Under the pieces are notes generated by a model. The model saw only the letters and a program-made list of their open reading frames with translations, was not told the DNA's origin and made no database searches. Source: Leptospira kobayashii (lineage in GTDB: Bacteria > Spirochaetota > Leptospiria > Leptospirales > Leptospiraceae). From it: 64,000 bases of DNA. The stretch covers positions 210,192 through 274,191 of the forward strand of contig NZ_AP025029.1 in NCBI RefSeq assembly GCF_003114835.2, given 5' to 3'. Positions 34,016 to 43,641 of the stretch are shown piece by piece. Each line of letters opens with the position of its first letter. The first letter of the stretch is position 1. The position numbers were made by a program, and so were the translations under genes.

Positions 34016-35323
34016 TCAGTTTATCGCCTTCATTGAGTTTGGTTGTCCCGTCGAAGCAAGCAAGGCTCTCCAAAGTGTACTTCTTTCCGGTTTCAGCACT
34101 TTTCTTTCCGCTATGGCAAGGGTGATCGGCATCACTGTAAAAACATTGTTCCAAATCCCGACTACACATCCTGTCTTTCCTGCAAATGCCGCATGTACCG
34201 CGTTTTGCGCTAAAAATCCGCAAAATACGGAATCTTCCGCCGTAGCCGGAACAGAACGGATGATATAACTCGGATCAATGTATTTCAAATTGATGGTTTG
34301 ATTTTCTCTTTTGAAATAATCCGATATTTTATCTTTGATGAAAAGACCGATGTCCGAAAGTTTTTTATTCCCCGACGGATCCATCTCCCCTTTGTCCTCA
34401 AAAAATTTCTGCCCTGCTCCTTCCGCGAGAATAATCACCGCATGACCCCGTTTCTGAATTCTATCTTTCAAAGTTTCAAAAAACGCACCTTTGCCTTCCA
34501 AATCAAAATCGGATTCGGGAATCAAAACAAAGTTTACGTTTTTCGAAGCAAGGGCCGCATTCACTGCAATAAAACCGGAATGCCTTCCCATTAACTTGAC
34601 CAGCCCTATCCCGAATGGAGCTCCTTTTGCTTCTTCATGAGCACAATTGACCGCTTCTACCGCCTTACTAAATGCAGTCGAAAACCCGAACGTTTTTTGA
34701 ACATAGTTGATATCATTATCGATTGTTTTGGGAATTCCGATCACAGCGATCTCTTCCTTTCTTTTTTTCACTTCATCCTGAATGGCTTGTGCTCCCCGGA
34801 GTGTTCCGTCACCACCGATGCAAAAAAGCATTTTTACACCATACAGACATAAGGTGTCGACCATATCGTTTGTGGACTGATTTCCCCGGGAAGAACCAAG
34901 AATCGATCCGCCGAAGTTCATAATATGAGCCACTTTATCGGGAGTCAGTTCAATCGGTCGATGCCCTGATTTTTTCACCATACCTTCATAACCGAAAGGA
35001 AAACCCAAAATACGCGGAACTTTATAACGATAATGAAGCTCCATCACAAGTGCGCGGATCACATCGTTGATCCCCGGACAGAGTCCACCGCATGTTACGA
35101 TACCTGCCGTCACATCGGAAGGGTTAAAATAAATCTTTTCCCTAGGACCGGCCTGTTCAAAAAAGATAGGGCTGTTCCTAACCGTATGAATGGCTTCTTC
35201 TTGCCCCGAAAATACAGTCTGGAAAAGCACAACCGACTTCTCATCCGTCCAGTAATCATACCCTGCCGGGTTGGGATAAAGGCAGTCACCGAATTGTTCT
35301 ACTTTGGTATCGTTTTGATTCAT
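34016..35323 (-). CDS. pfkA: 6-phosphofructokinase (ATP-type clade)
   Basis: About 435 residues from ATG 35323; an upstream TTG at 35341 is possible. [44 protein letters not shown] and [11 protein letters not shown] are PFK motifs. Gly in GGDGT and Asn-Asp in KTIDND indicate ATP rather than pyrophosphate as donor. The long N-terminal extension of about 75 residues before the nucleotide site is as in plant-type and spirochaete PFKs. It converges with the coiled-coil gene, whose stop directly abuts. Confidence 0.9.
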   Translation of the reverse strand: MNQNDTKVEQFGDCLYPNPAGYDYWTDEKSVVLFQTVFSGQEEAIHTVRNSPIFFEQAGPREKIYFNPSDVTAGIVTCGGLCPGINDVIRALVMELHYRYKVPRILGFPFGYEGMVKKSGHRPIELTPDKVAHIMNFGGSILGSSRGNQSTNDMVDTLCLYGVKMLFCIGGDGTLRGAQAIQDEVKKRKEEIAVIGIPKTIDNDINYVQKTFGFSTAFSKAVEAVNCAHEEAKGAPFGIGLVKLMGRHSGFIAVNAALASKNVNFVLIPESDFDLEGKGAFFETLKDRIQKRGHAVIILAEGAGQKFFEDKGEMDPSGNKKLSDIGLFIKDKISDYFKRENQTINLKYIDPSYIIRSVPATAEDSVFCGFLAQNAVHAAFAGKTGCVVGIWNNVFTVMPITLAIAERKVLKPERSTLWRALLASTGQPNSMKAIN

Positions 35324-35406
35324 TTCCCAGAGTTTTATCAAAAAAACACAGTAGGGAAAGCAAATTTCATTGCAATTCTCAAGATTTTTCGATGATATTC
35401 CTATAG

Positions 35407-36240
35407 ATGAAAAATTTGACCGTCATCATTATCCTTTTGATACCCTTCTTGACGGTCGCTCTATTGGCGCAAGGGTTGCCTTTCTTTTCCAGCTATTCTT
35501 TTTCCGACCCTAGACCCGGTCTTTTCCAAGTGAATGCTTCACCAAATTACAGTGAGGTGAGATCCTTATCCATACCTTTCCGCTTCCCAGCGGAACTGGA
35601 ATTGGGAAGACTGCCGGTAGGTGCAAACAAAGACCAAACCGATCCTATGTCTGGGATTCAGATTTTTTCTCCGGTCATTCCTTTTTCCAGCACCAACCCT
35701 TACCGAAATCCGGAAGGGAGTTTTGACGTAGTCAACCGATCTGCAAACTCCGCTTTATTGTCCTACCAACCCAATGTAACATACATTACATTCAGAAGAG
35801 GATTCAGTTTCGATATGGGGCTTAGTTTCGGTATGTCTTTGAACGGAGGAGGACTTACTTACATTGACGTTTCCGAAACCAAGATGCGCCTCAGTTACCG
35901 TTTGAACCGTAATATTTTTTCTTTTTTGAAAAACTCCCGCTGGGAATTGTTTTTGCAGTTATCGGAGCTCCATCGTTTTGATTCCGATTCTTTTTCCAAA
36001 AACTTCAATACCGCTTTAAAAGTCCAAGACCCTTCCAGGACAAATTTCATCGGTCGCCAAATCTATGTTACGCCGGGGATCAGTATCTCCAATAGCAATT
36101 TGGTATTTGAAGGTATGGTAAAGGTTCCTTTGAATGCCCGTGAAGCGAGTCGCACTTTGGACGATCTCTGGGCTCCCGAAATCCAGGGAAATTTAGGTCT
36201 GAAATATCTTTTGCCGGTTCGCGCTTCCGAAAAGTTTTAA
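35407..36240 (+). CDS. exported protein, probably outer-membrane or periplasmic, unknown function
   Basis: 277 residues. A signal peptide (about 1-22, ending LLAQG) is clear. The remainder alternates polar and hydrophobic residues with repeated aromatic strand ends ([22 protein letters not shown] and [13 protein letters not shown]), which suggests beta strands of an outer-membrane barrel. No family was recognised. Divergent from pfkA; its stop codon overlaps that of the small minus-strand gene by 4 bases. Confidence 0.65.
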   Translation: MKNLTVIIILLIPFLTVALLAQGLPFFSSYSFSDPRPGLFQVNASPNYSEVRSLSIPFRFPAELELGRLPVGANKDQTDPMSGIQIFSPVIPFSSTNPYRNPEGSFDVVNRSANSALLSYQPNVTYITFRRGFSFDMGLSFGMSLNGGGLTYIDVSETKMRLSYRLNRNIFSFLKNSRWELFLQLSELHRFDSDSFSKNFNTALKVQDPSRTNFIGRQIYVTPGISISNSNLVFEGMVKVPLNAREASRTLDDLWAPEIQGNLGLKYLLPVRASEKF

Positions 36241-36524
36241 TTCGAAGTCTTTTTTTTCCAAGCTAGGTAAAAATCCTGTTTGGAAATCTTTTCCTTTGAT
36301 CTGCCGATCCGAAGGCTATCTTCTCCCTTTTCCGTATTCCAAGAAAGTTTTGTTTCTTCCACAGGACAATTCGCTTCTTCACATCTTGATTCGAATATGG
36401 AAATGGATAGTCCTTCGGGAAGATTCGTATATTCTCCGATCCAATCCTTTAATTTGGAATGAAAGGGGAATCCCTTCTCCAGAGATACTTCCCCTTGAAA
36501 GTTCCAGCCGTGATCGTGATTCAT
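36237..36524 (-). CDS. small unknown protein at the end of the methionine-cycle operon
   Basis: 95 residues, 9 bases downstream of the metH stop codon, with AGG ten bases before its ATG. It is acidic and rich in Glu, Lys and Trp, with two cysteines (ESRCEEANCPVEE). The family is not recognised. Its position at the end of a sahR-ahcY-fdx-metH operon suggests a link to methionine or cobalamin metabolism, by context only. Confidence 0.6.
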   Translation of the reverse strand: MNHDHGWNFQGEVSLEKGFPFHSKLKDWIGEYTNLPEGLSISIFESRCEEANCPVEETKLSWNTEKGEDSLRIGRSKEKISKQDFYLAWKKKTSN

Positions 36525-36533
36525 AAGTATTGC

Positions 36534-39500
36534 CTATGATTTAGACAGTGCCGGCTTCTTATTCGGATCATAATTTAAGTAAGGGGAAAGCCATCTTTCG
36601 ATCTCGGATTTTTCCATACCTTTTCTTTCCGTATAATCAATGATTTGGTCTTCGTTTATTTTACCAATTGCAAAGTATCTGGATTCAGGATTGGAAAAAT
36701 AATATCCGCTCACGGAACTCGCAGGCCACATTGCGCAACTTTCCGTTAGTATAATACCTGTATATTTTTCCACATCCATCAATTTCCAAATCTTCGGTTT
36801 TTCCGTATGGTCAGGGCAAGCCGGATAACCGGGAGCAGGACGGATCCCTTGGTATTTTTCACGAATCAAATCTTCACTGGATAAGTTTTCGTCTTTGCCG
36901 AATCCCCATTCAATTCGCATCCAATGGTGCATATATTCCGCAAATGCTTCGGCAAACCTGTCAGCCAGAGCCTTTACAAGAATGGAATTATAATCATCAT
37001 GATCTTTTTCATATTCCTTTGCAATTTCATCCACGCCGTGGCCTGTAGTTACTGCAAAAAAGCCAAGATAATCCTGTTTTTTGAATTCCTTAGGAGCGAT
37101 AAAATCAGCCAAACTATAATTAGGTTGTCCAGCTAGTTTCGTGCTTTGCTGGCGCAACATCGGAAATTTTTCAAGGAGTACCGACTTGGATTCATCAGAA
37201 TATACTTCCAGAGTCTCACCTACCGCATGTGCCGGGAATATACCAACAACCGCTCTCGGCTTCAATCTCTCGTCCTTCAACATCTTTTCCAACATGACTT
37301 TCGCATCGTTATAAAGAGTGGTGGCTTCTTTTCCGATCACAGGATCCTTTAGGATTTGCGGGAATCTGCCTTTCAATTCCCAAGCGAGGAAAAAAGGAGA
37401 CCAATCGATATAAGGAACCAATTTATCCAAAGTAACATCTGTTATCTCTTTAATCCCCGTGAAAGAAGGCTTTGGAGGGTTGTAATTTTCCCAATTGATT
37501 TTGGTTTTGTTAGCGATTGCATCTTCAAAACTCAAAAGATTTCTTTCACTTTCTCTGGAATAAAATTCTTCCCGAATGCGCGCTTGGTCTTCTCTCACGG
37601 TCGCCACATAACTTTCCGTTGTTGCCGGATTCAAGACACCGTTCATCACATTCACTACACGGGAAGCATCCAGTACATGAATGACGGGTTGAGAGTATTG
37701 TTCCGCGATTTTAACCGCAGTGTGTGCGGGAGAAGTAGTAGCACCTCCGATAAGAAGAGGAACCTGGAAACCTAGTCTTTCCATTTCTTTTGCAACATGC
37801 ACCATCTCGTCCAAAGAAGGAGTGATAAGCCCGGAAAGACCGATTGCTTTGACTCCTTCTCTTTTCGCAGTTTCCAAAATCTTTTCAACGGGAACCATAA
37901 CTCCCAAATCAATCACTTCGTAATTATTACAAGCAAGCACTACACCCACGATATTTTTGCCTATATCGTGAACATCCCCTTTCACAGTGGCGATTAAAAA
38001 CTTGGCTTGAGCGGATTCGTCCTTTTGATTTCTTTTCTCTTCTTCCATAAAGGGCAATAGATATGCCACGGCTTTTTTCATCACCCTTGCACTCTTTACC
38101 ACTTGGGGGAGAAACATTTTACCTGCGCCGAAAAGTTCCCCGACCACTTTCATTCCGTTCATAAGAGGACCTTCGATCACTTCCAACGGTTTCGAAAAAC
38201 TAAGTCGCGCCTCTTCCGTATCTTGTGTTACAAATTCATCAATCCCTTTGACTAGAGCGTGTGTTAAACGCTCTTCCACGTTCCCGGCTCTCCACGCATC
38301 GTCTTTCTTCTGAACCTTCGCTTCCCCATGAAACGTACCAGCAGCATCAATGAGTCTCTCGGTAGCATCCGGTCTGCGGTTGAGAAGTACATCCTCTATC
38401 AATTCCAAAAGATCTTTTGGGATCTGTTCGTAAACTTCGAGCATTCCCGCATTTACTATGGCCATATCCATTCCGGCTTGGATCGCATAATAGAGGAATA
38501 CGGAATGCATCGCTTCCCGAACCGGGTTATTCCCACGGAAAGAAAAGGAAATATTACTAAGCCCGCCGGAAACTTTTGCTCCCGGACAAATCTTTTTGAT
38601 TTCGCGGGTTGCTTCAATGAAGTCCACAGCGTAATTATTGTGTTCCTCGATCCCCGTAGCAACTGTTAGGATATTCGGATCGAAAATAATATCGTTAGGA
38701 TCAAAATCCAGTTTGGAAATGAGTAGATCATATGCTCTTTTGCAAATCCTGATCTTTTCATCTTTTGTCGCAGCTTGTCCTTGTTCGTCGAAAGCCATTA
38801 CGATTGCGGCAGCACCGAATCTCTGGATGGTTTTAGCGTGTTTTAAAAAGACTTCCTCGCCTTCTTTTAGGGAGATGGAATTTACAATCGGCTTGCCTTG
38901 GACACATTTAAGTCCGGCTTCCAAAACAGACCATTTGGAAGAATCGATCATAAAGGGAACACGGGCAATTTCCGGTTCCCCCGAAATCAGATTGAGGAAT
39001 TTGGTCATAGACCCTTCCCCATCCAAAAGTGCTTCATCAAAATTGATATCGACTATATTGGCACCGGCTTGCACTTGTTGTAAGGCAACTTGCACAGCTT
39101 CTTCGAATTTCCCATCCAAGATCAGTTTTTTAAACTTAGGAGAACCTGTAACATTCGTTCTTTCCCCTATATTGATAAAACCCTGTTCTTTGGTAAGTTT
39201 CAAAGGCTCAAGCCCCGAAAACGCACTGAGTTTCGGTTGTGTAATGAGTTGTCTCGGAGGGAAAGAAGCAACCGCTTTCGCTGCTGCTTGGATATGATCC
39301 GGTGTGGTTCCGCAACATCCGCCGACTATATTTAAAAATCCCGCCTTGGCAAAATCTTCCATCCAAGAACCGAATTCGGCGGGTGTTTGATCGTATCCGC
39401 CGAACGCATTCGGAAGTCCCGCATTCGGATAACAGGAAACGTAACAATCCGCCACTTTTGCAAGTTCCGCGATATAGGGACGCATTTCCCCTGCACCTAA

Positions 39501-40259
39501 CGCACAATTGATGCCCACTGCCAAAGGTCTTGCATGTTTTACGGAAATATAAAATGCTTCCCCCGTTTGACCGGAAAGTGTTCTACCGGACGCATCCGTA
39601 ATGGTAACGGACAAAATTACAGGGATTCGGATATTTCTTTCTTCAAATATCTTTTCTATGGCAAAGATACATGCCTTTAGGTTTAAAGTATCGATATTTG
39701 TTTCTGGTAAAAGTAAATCCACTCCTCCGTCGATGAGAGCGGTAATTTGTTCGTAGAAGCTATCGACTAACTGATCAAATGTGATCGCACGAAACGCAGG
39801 GTTATTTACATCAGGGGAAAGAGATGCAGTTTTTACGGTCGGTCCGATGGAACCTGCAATGAATATATCCGTTTTGCCGGTTTTTTCCGTATATTTTTTA
39901 ACCGCATTTTTTGCACACTGAACAGCCGCTAAATTGAGGTCACGGACGACGGACTCCATTTTATAATCCGCCTGAGAGACGGAATTGGAACTGAACGTAT
40001 TTGTTTCGATGATATTTGATCCGGCTTCCAAATACTCCAAATGAACCGCTTCGATAATATCAGGGCGGGTCATCGCAAGCATATCATTATTACCTTTGAC
40101 GGATAAAGTCCAGTCCTTGAATCTTTCTCCCCGAAAGTCATCTTCTTGCAAAGAATGCCTTTGGATCATAGTACCCATAGCCCCATCTAAAATGAGGATT
40201 CTTTCCTGAATGAGTTGTACGAGTCTATTGCCCGCCGGGTTGGTATATTCAAATTTCAT
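36534..40259 (-). CDS. metH: cobalamin-dependent methionine synthase
   Basis: 1241 residues from ATG 40259, comparable to E. coli MetH (1227). Four modules are in order: homocysteine domain ([10 protein letters not shown]; zinc cysteines in GINCALG and [10 protein letters not shown]), pterin domain ([12 protein letters not shown]), cobalamin domain with the lower-ligand motif [15 protein letters not shown], and the reactivation domain ([32 protein letters not shown]). It methylates homocysteine from methyl-tetrahydrofolate. A longer frame to 40349 has an unrelated N-terminus that overlaps the ferredoxin gene. There is no ribosome binding site before the ATG. Confidence 0.95.
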   Translation of the reverse strand: MKFEYTNPAGNRLVQLIQERILILDGAMGTMIQRHSLQEDDFRGERFKDWTLSVKGNNDMLAMTRPDIIEAVHLEYLEAGSNIIETNTFSSNSVSQADYKMESVVRDLNLAAVQCAKNAVKKYTEKTGKTDIFIAGSIGPTVKTASLSPDVNNPAFRAITFDQLVDSFYEQITALIDGGVDLLLPETNIDTLNLKACIFAIEKIFEERNIRIPVILSVTITDASGRTLSGQTGEAFYISVKHARPLAVGINCALGAGEMRPYIAELAKVADCYVSCYPNAGLPNAFGGYDQTPAEFGSWMEDFAKAGFLNIVGGCCGTTPDHIQAAAKAVASFPPRQLITQPKLSAFSGLEPLKLTKEQGFINIGERTNVTGSPKFKKLILDGKFEEAVQVALQQVQAGANIVDINFDEALLDGEGSMTKFLNLISGEPEIARVPFMIDSSKWSVLEAGLKCVQGKPIVNSISLKEGEEVFLKHAKTIQRFGAAAIVMAFDEQGQAATKDEKIRICKRAYDLLISKLDFDPNDIIFDPNILTVATGIEEHNNYAVDFIEATREIKKICPGAKVSGGLSNISFSFRGNNPVREAMHSVFLYYAIQAGMDMAIVNAGMLEVYEQIPKDLLELIEDVLLNRRPDATERLIDAAGTFHGEAKVQKKDDAWRAGNVEERLTHALVKGIDEFVTQDTEEARLSFSKPLEVIEGPLMNGMKVVGELFGAGKMFLPQVVKSARVMKKAVAYLLPFMEEEKRNQKDESAQAKFLIATVKGDVHDIGKNIVGVVLACNNYEVIDLGVMVPVEKILETAKREGVKAIGLSGLITPSLDEMVHVAKEMERLGFQVPLLIGGATTSPAHTAVKIAEQYSQPVIHVLDASRVVNVMNGVLNPATTESYVATVREDQARIREEFYSRESERNLLSFEDAIANKTKINWENYNPPKPSFTGIKEITDVTLDKLVPYIDWSPFFLAWELKGRFPQILKDPVIGKEATTLYNDAKVMLEKMLKDERLKPRAVVGIFPAHAVGETLEVYSDESKSVLLEKFPMLRQQSTKLAGQPNYSLADFIAPKEFKKQDYLGFFAVTTGHGVDEIAKEYEKDHDDYNSILVKALADRFAEAFAEYMHHWMRIEWGFGKDENLSSEDLIREKYQGIRPAPGYPACPDHTEKPKIWKLMDVEKYTGIILTESCAMWPASSVSGYYFSNPESRYFAIGKINEDQIIDYTERKGMEKSEIERWLSPYLNYDPNKKPALSKS

Positions 40260-40262
40260 TGT

Positions 40263-40293
40263 GTTATATTTATTATGATTACTTATTAGACAA
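40263..40293 (-). promoter_or_regulatory. possible leaderless promoter of metH
   Basis: On the minus strand TTGTCT (complement of 40288-40293) lies 17-19 bases upstream of AATATA/TATAAC (complement of 40263-40270), ending only about 4 bases before ATG 40259. Transcription would begin at or next to the ATG, which fits the absence of a ribosome binding site. It directly follows the hairpin 40294-40313. Confidence 0.35.
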
Positions 40294-40313
40294 CACGAGG
40301 GGAATCCCTCGTG
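40294..40313 (-). terminator. 8-bp hairpin between fdx and metH
   Basis: CACGAGGG (40294-40301) and CCCTCGTG (40306-40313) pair perfectly around GAAT. On the minus strand it lies 7 bases past the ferredoxin stop codon and is followed by TTGTCT, only weakly T-rich, so it may be an attenuating or partial terminator separating fdx from metH, or an mRNA-stabilising hairpin. Confidence 0.5.
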
Positions 40314-40320
40314 AAAAATT

Positions 40321-40620
40321 TTATTTACTCGGATCGATACACTTAGCACCTTTTAGCGGTGGTTTGGTGTTGACAATCACAGGAAACTTAGTCGCTTCCG
40401 ACTGATTTACCGCAATGGACTCTTTATGTTTGTCCGGTACATCATAATCGGGAAAAATCGCATCGATAGGACACTCATATTGACATGCGTTACAATCGAT
40501 ACAAGTATCCGGATCAATATATAAAGTATCCGGCCCCTCGTGGAAAGCTTCCACAGGGCAAACTGCCGCGCAACTAGTGTATTTGCAATCGACACAAAGT
40601 TCAGTTACTACATAAGCCAT
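40321..40620 (-). CDS. fdxA: 7Fe-type ferredoxin (FdxA-like)
   Basis: 99 residues. Cysteines at 9, 12, 17, 21 and 40, 43, 46, 50 follow the pattern of Azotobacter FdI/FdxA, whose [3Fe-4S] cluster uses positions like 9, 17 and 50 and whose [4Fe-4S] cluster uses 21, 40, 43 and 46. A 50-residue C-terminal tail is also typical. GGAGGA lies 6 bases before the ATG. Between ahcY and metH, it is the natural candidate electron donor for reductive reactivation of MetH; that role is inferred. Confidence 0.85.
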   Translation of the reverse strand: MAYVVTELCVDCKYTSCAAVCPVEAFHEGPDTLYIDPDTCIDCNACQYECPIDAIFPDYDVPDKHKESIAVNQSEATKFPVIVNTKPPLKGAKCIDPSK

Positions 40621-40684
40621 GAAATCCTCCTTTATCAGATTTGGTGTTTCTCACCCGACGTATGCCAGGTGAGATTTCTTTTTT

Positions 40685-42004
40685 CTAGTAACGGTAGTGT
40701 TCCGGTTTGTAAGGACCTTCGATCGGAACTGCGATGTACTCTGCCTGTTTCGCATTGAGTTTGGTAAGTCTTACACCTAGTTTTTCCAAGTGAAGAGCCG
40801 CAACCTTCTCATCCAATTTTTTAGGAAGTCGATACACGCCGATCTCATATTTGTTAGTCCAAAGTTCGATTTGAGCTAGTACTTGATTTGTAAACGAAGT
40901 AGACATTACAAAAGACGGATGTCCTGTTGCACAACCTAGGTTAACAAGTCTTCCTTCCGCAAGAACGATGATTGCTTTACCGTCAGGGAAAGTGTATTTA
41001 TCAACTTGAGGTTTGATTTCTTTTTTAGTAACGCCTTTTTCAGAGTTCAATCTGGACATTTGAATTTCAGTGTCAAAGTGACCGATATTGCAGAGAATAG
41101 CGCCGTCTTTCATACTTTTCATATGTTCCAAAGTGATGATGTCGTCATTTCCGGTTGCAGTCACGATGATGTCCGCATTTTCGATAATGTCTTCCACTCT
41201 TAGAACTTGGTATCCTTCCATCACTGCTTGAAGAGCACAGATCGGATCGATTTCAGTCACTACGACTCTTGCACCGAAATTGCGAAGGGAAGCAGCGGAA
41301 CCTTTTCCAACATCGCCATACCCACAAACAAGTGCTACTTTACCGGCAAGCATAATGTCGGTTGCTCTTTTGATACCGTCAGCAAGAGATTCACGGCAAC
41401 CGTAAAGGTTGTCAAATTTCGATTTTGTAACCGAGTCATTTACGTTGATCGCAGGTAGTTTCAATTCACCTGTTTTCAATTTCTTGTACAGTGCGTTCAC
41501 ACCTGTAGTGGTCTCTTCGGAAACACCTTTGATTTCGGAAAGAAATTGAGGGAATTTGTCATGGATATAATGAGTTAAGTCCCCACCGTCATCCAAAATC
41601 ATATTCGGTCCTTTGTCTCCGTCAAAGAAAACGGTTTGTTCGATACACCACCAGTATTCTTCTTCCGTTTCGCCTTTCCAAGCAAATACGGGAATTCCCG
41701 CTTTTGCGATGGCAGAAGCCGCATGATCTTGCGTAGAGAAAATATTACAAGAAGACCAACGAATTTCAGCGCCTAACTCGATTAATGTTTCAATAAGAAC
41801 TGCGGTTTGGATCGTCATGTGGAGAGATCCTGCAATTCGCGCGCCTTTCAACGGTTTTGTTTTTCCAAACTCTTCACGAAGTGCCATGAGACCTGGCATT
41901 TCTTTTTCAGCGAGAATGATTTCTTCTCTACCCCAATCAGCCAAAGAGATATCTCTGACTTTATAAGGCAGTCTTTCTGATTTTGTATTAGTTGCTGTGG
42001 ACAT
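40685..42004 (-). CDS. ahcY: S-adenosylhomocysteine hydrolase
   Basis: 439 residues. [15 protein letters not shown], the NAD-binding [30 protein letters not shown] and the C-terminal PYKPEHYRY are all diagnostic. It cleaves S-adenosylhomocysteine into homocysteine and adenosine, supplying MetH. AGGAGGACAAT precedes the ATG, which overlaps the end of the upstream regulator gene by 17 bases, indicating co-translation. Confidence 0.97.
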   Translation of the reverse strand: MSTATNTKSERLPYKVRDISLADWGREEIILAEKEMPGLMALREEFGKTKPLKGARIAGSLHMTIQTAVLIETLIELGAEIRWSSCNIFSTQDHAASAIAKAGIPVFAWKGETEEEYWWCIEQTVFFDGDKGPNMILDDGGDLTHYIHDKFPQFLSEIKGVSEETTTGVNALYKKLKTGELKLPAINVNDSVTKSKFDNLYGCRESLADGIKRATDIMLAGKVALVCGYGDVGKGSAASLRNFGARVVVTEIDPICALQAVMEGYQVLRVEDIIENADIIVTATGNDDIITLEHMKSMKDGAILCNIGHFDTEIQMSRLNSEKGVTKKEIKPQVDKYTFPDGKAIIVLAEGRLVNLGCATGHPSFVMSTSFTNQVLAQIELWTNKYEIGVYRLPKKLDEKVAALHLEKLGVRLTKLNAKQAEYIAVPIEGPYKPEHYRY

Positions 42005-42995
42005 ATTGTCCTCCTTTCTTCCTTGCTTTGATTGTTAATATTTTAAATATTGAATCCGTTTGAATTTGGTTTTCCGATTCGATCTCGAAATTCGCGTTGA
42101 TGAGCCATGACTCCAAAACATCTTTATCAAACCCAAGCCATAAGTCTGCGAAATTATCACGCATAAACTCCTGGTTGTGTTTTTCCAAATCTACCAGGCA
42201 AAATACTCCACCCGGTTTTAAAACCCTATGAATTTCCTCAAGCACTGTCGGTGGATGGGAGATATGATGAAGCACCATGGAACCGACCACCGCTTCACAA
42301 GTTTCATCCGATATAGGAAGTGATTCCAGTTGTGCTTGGGCCAATTTTACACTTGGATTATTCCCATAAGCGGTATGGGCAAGTTCGATCATCTTAGGAG
42401 AGGAATCTATCCCGAGCACCATTTTGGATTTGGGAAGCAAATAAGGAATCAGTCCTCCGGGACCGCATCCCAAATCCACAATCTGATGACTGTTTGTCGG
42501 TAGATTTTCGATGATCCAGGATCTGTATAATTTCGGATTGAGAGATTCTTCCTGAATGGATTCCCATTCTGCAGCAACTCTATCAAAGAATACTTTTGAT
42601 TTTTTTTCCCTTCCTTCCAGAATCAAACTCACCATTCTTTGGTCTTTTTCTCTGTCAGGAAGGTCTTCTTTATAAGAAAGAATGAGATGGGTAAGGTCGT
42701 TTGAAAAAATCTCCGTACTACCTTCGTTTGTTTTGGAAGGGTCTTCCGGAAGGGAAGAATATACGAGAGATCCTTCTCTTCGGGAAGAAATCAGGCCTGC
42801 ATCCGTAAGTATCTTTAGGTGGCGGGAAATCCGAGACTGTCCCATGCTTAGGATCTCAACGATTTCATTTACAGAAAAAGACCCAAAACTGAGAATATGA
42901 AGGATGCGTACACGGGTTTCATCCGAAACTGCTTTCAAGGCGGGTAAAATATGTCTCGGGCCAGCCGATGGTTGGGGGTATGTTCCCAGTTTCAT
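41988..42995 (-). CDS. sahR: ArsR-methyltransferase fusion regulator of SahR type
   Basis: 335 residues from ATG 42995; an upstream TTG would lie within the palindrome. Residues about 18-85 form an ArsR winged helix ([20 protein letters not shown] and [18 protein letters not shown]) without the usual metal cysteines. Residues about 155-300 form a class I methyltransferase fold ([42 protein letters not shown]). The same architecture defines SahR, the proteobacterial SAH-responsive regulator of methyl-cycle genes. The gene is first in an operon with ahcY and is preceded by a large palindrome. Confidence 0.75.
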   Translation of the reverse strand: MKLGTYPQPSAGPRHILPALKAVSDETRVRILHILSFGSFSVNEIVEILSMGQSRISRHLKILTDAGLISSRREGSLVYSSLPEDPSKTNEGSTEIFSNDLTHLILSYKEDLPDREKDQRMVSLILEGREKKSKVFFDRVAAEWESIQEESLNPKLYRSWIIENLPTNSHQIVDLGCGPGGLIPYLLPKSKMVLGIDSSPKMIELAHTAYGNNPSVKLAQAQLESLPISDETCEAVVGSMVLHHISHPPTVLEEIHRVLKPGGVFCLVDLEKHNQEFMRDNFADLWLGFDKDVLESWLINANFEIESENQIQTDSIFKILTIKARKKGGQYVHSN

Positions 42996-43010
42996 TGCCA
43001 AAAGATATCT

Positions 43011-43034
43011 ACATATCAAGAAATCTTGATATGT
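43011..43034. promoter_or_regulatory. 24-bp palindromic operator upstream of the SahR-like gene
   Basis: ACATATCAAGA and its exact complement TCTTGATATGT are separated by AA. The site centres about 27 bases upstream of ATG 42995 and lies in the 67-base gap to the preceding gene. Size and symmetry fit an ArsR dimer site, so self-regulation of the operon is likely. I found no second copy elsewhere in the window. Confidence 0.7.
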
Positions 43035-43062
43035 ATGGTTTTGACAATAGTTTTTTTGAAAA

Positions 43063-43584
43063 TTATTCTTCTGCGATCGCTTTGAGCTTACTCAAACCCG
43101 CTTCATAATCCGGGCCCAAAAACGGCTCAATCAAAGCACCAAAATAGCGATCTATGTATCCTTCCGCTTTCCCGGTGAAACCCCAGGTAACATCCATTCC
43201 TTTTTCTTTCGGAGAAAATTTCCAATAAGCCTCGGCCTTTCCCATATCACCGAAATCCAAATGGTTTTCTATCGTTTGGAAAGGTTCCGACTTGGTGATA
43301 GTCAAAGTGCCTGATCCGGAAACAGGACCAACCCAACTATAAGAGGCACCTAGTCCCGCCTTCTTTTCTCCAAAAGTAACTTTTGCCTCGGGATCCTTTG
43401 CTCTCCAAGGAGACCAAAGTTGATTTTTTTCCACATCATTCACAAGATCGAAAACCTTCTCTTTGTTTGCCTGAATGAATATGGTTCTTTCCAAACCGTA
43501 CTCCGAAGGTAGAAAGAACCCACTAAGTAGAAACACTAGAACGAGGGATAAGAAACCAAAAAGAATGAACTTAATAATTTTCAT
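43063..43584 (-). CDS. membrane-anchored SRPBCC (START-like) domain protein
   Basis: 173 residues. An N-terminal membrane anchor (about 5-26) is followed by a START/polyketide-cyclase fold: RTIFIQANKEKVFDLVNDVEKNQLWSPW, a central beta sheet and a C-terminal long helix FGALIEPFLGPDYEAGLSKLK. It probably binds a hydrophobic ligand; none can be named. It lies upstream of the regulator palindrome. Confidence 0.75.
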   Translation of the reverse strand: MKIIKFILFGFLSLVLVFLLSGFFLPSEYGLERTIFIQANKEKVFDLVNDVEKNQLWSPWRAKDPEAKVTFGEKKAGLGASYSWVGPVSGSGTLTITKSEPFQTIENHLDFGDMGKAEAYWKFSPKEKGMDVTWGFTGKAEGYIDRYFGALIEPFLGPDYEAGLSKLKAIAEE

Positions 43585-43641
43585 TAGACAAGTATGAAAT
43601 TCTAAAAATCAATTTTGTCAAGAAATTATTTCAGGCGTGGA

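Noticed and set aside
38638..39297. A 219-codon frame opposite metH
   Set aside because: Antisense shadow of a conserved coding region; no start signal or family.
40260..40320. Cobalamin or SAM riboswitch upstream of metH
   Set aside because: The gap is only 60 bases and holds a simple hairpin, with no B12 box or SAM-core motifs.
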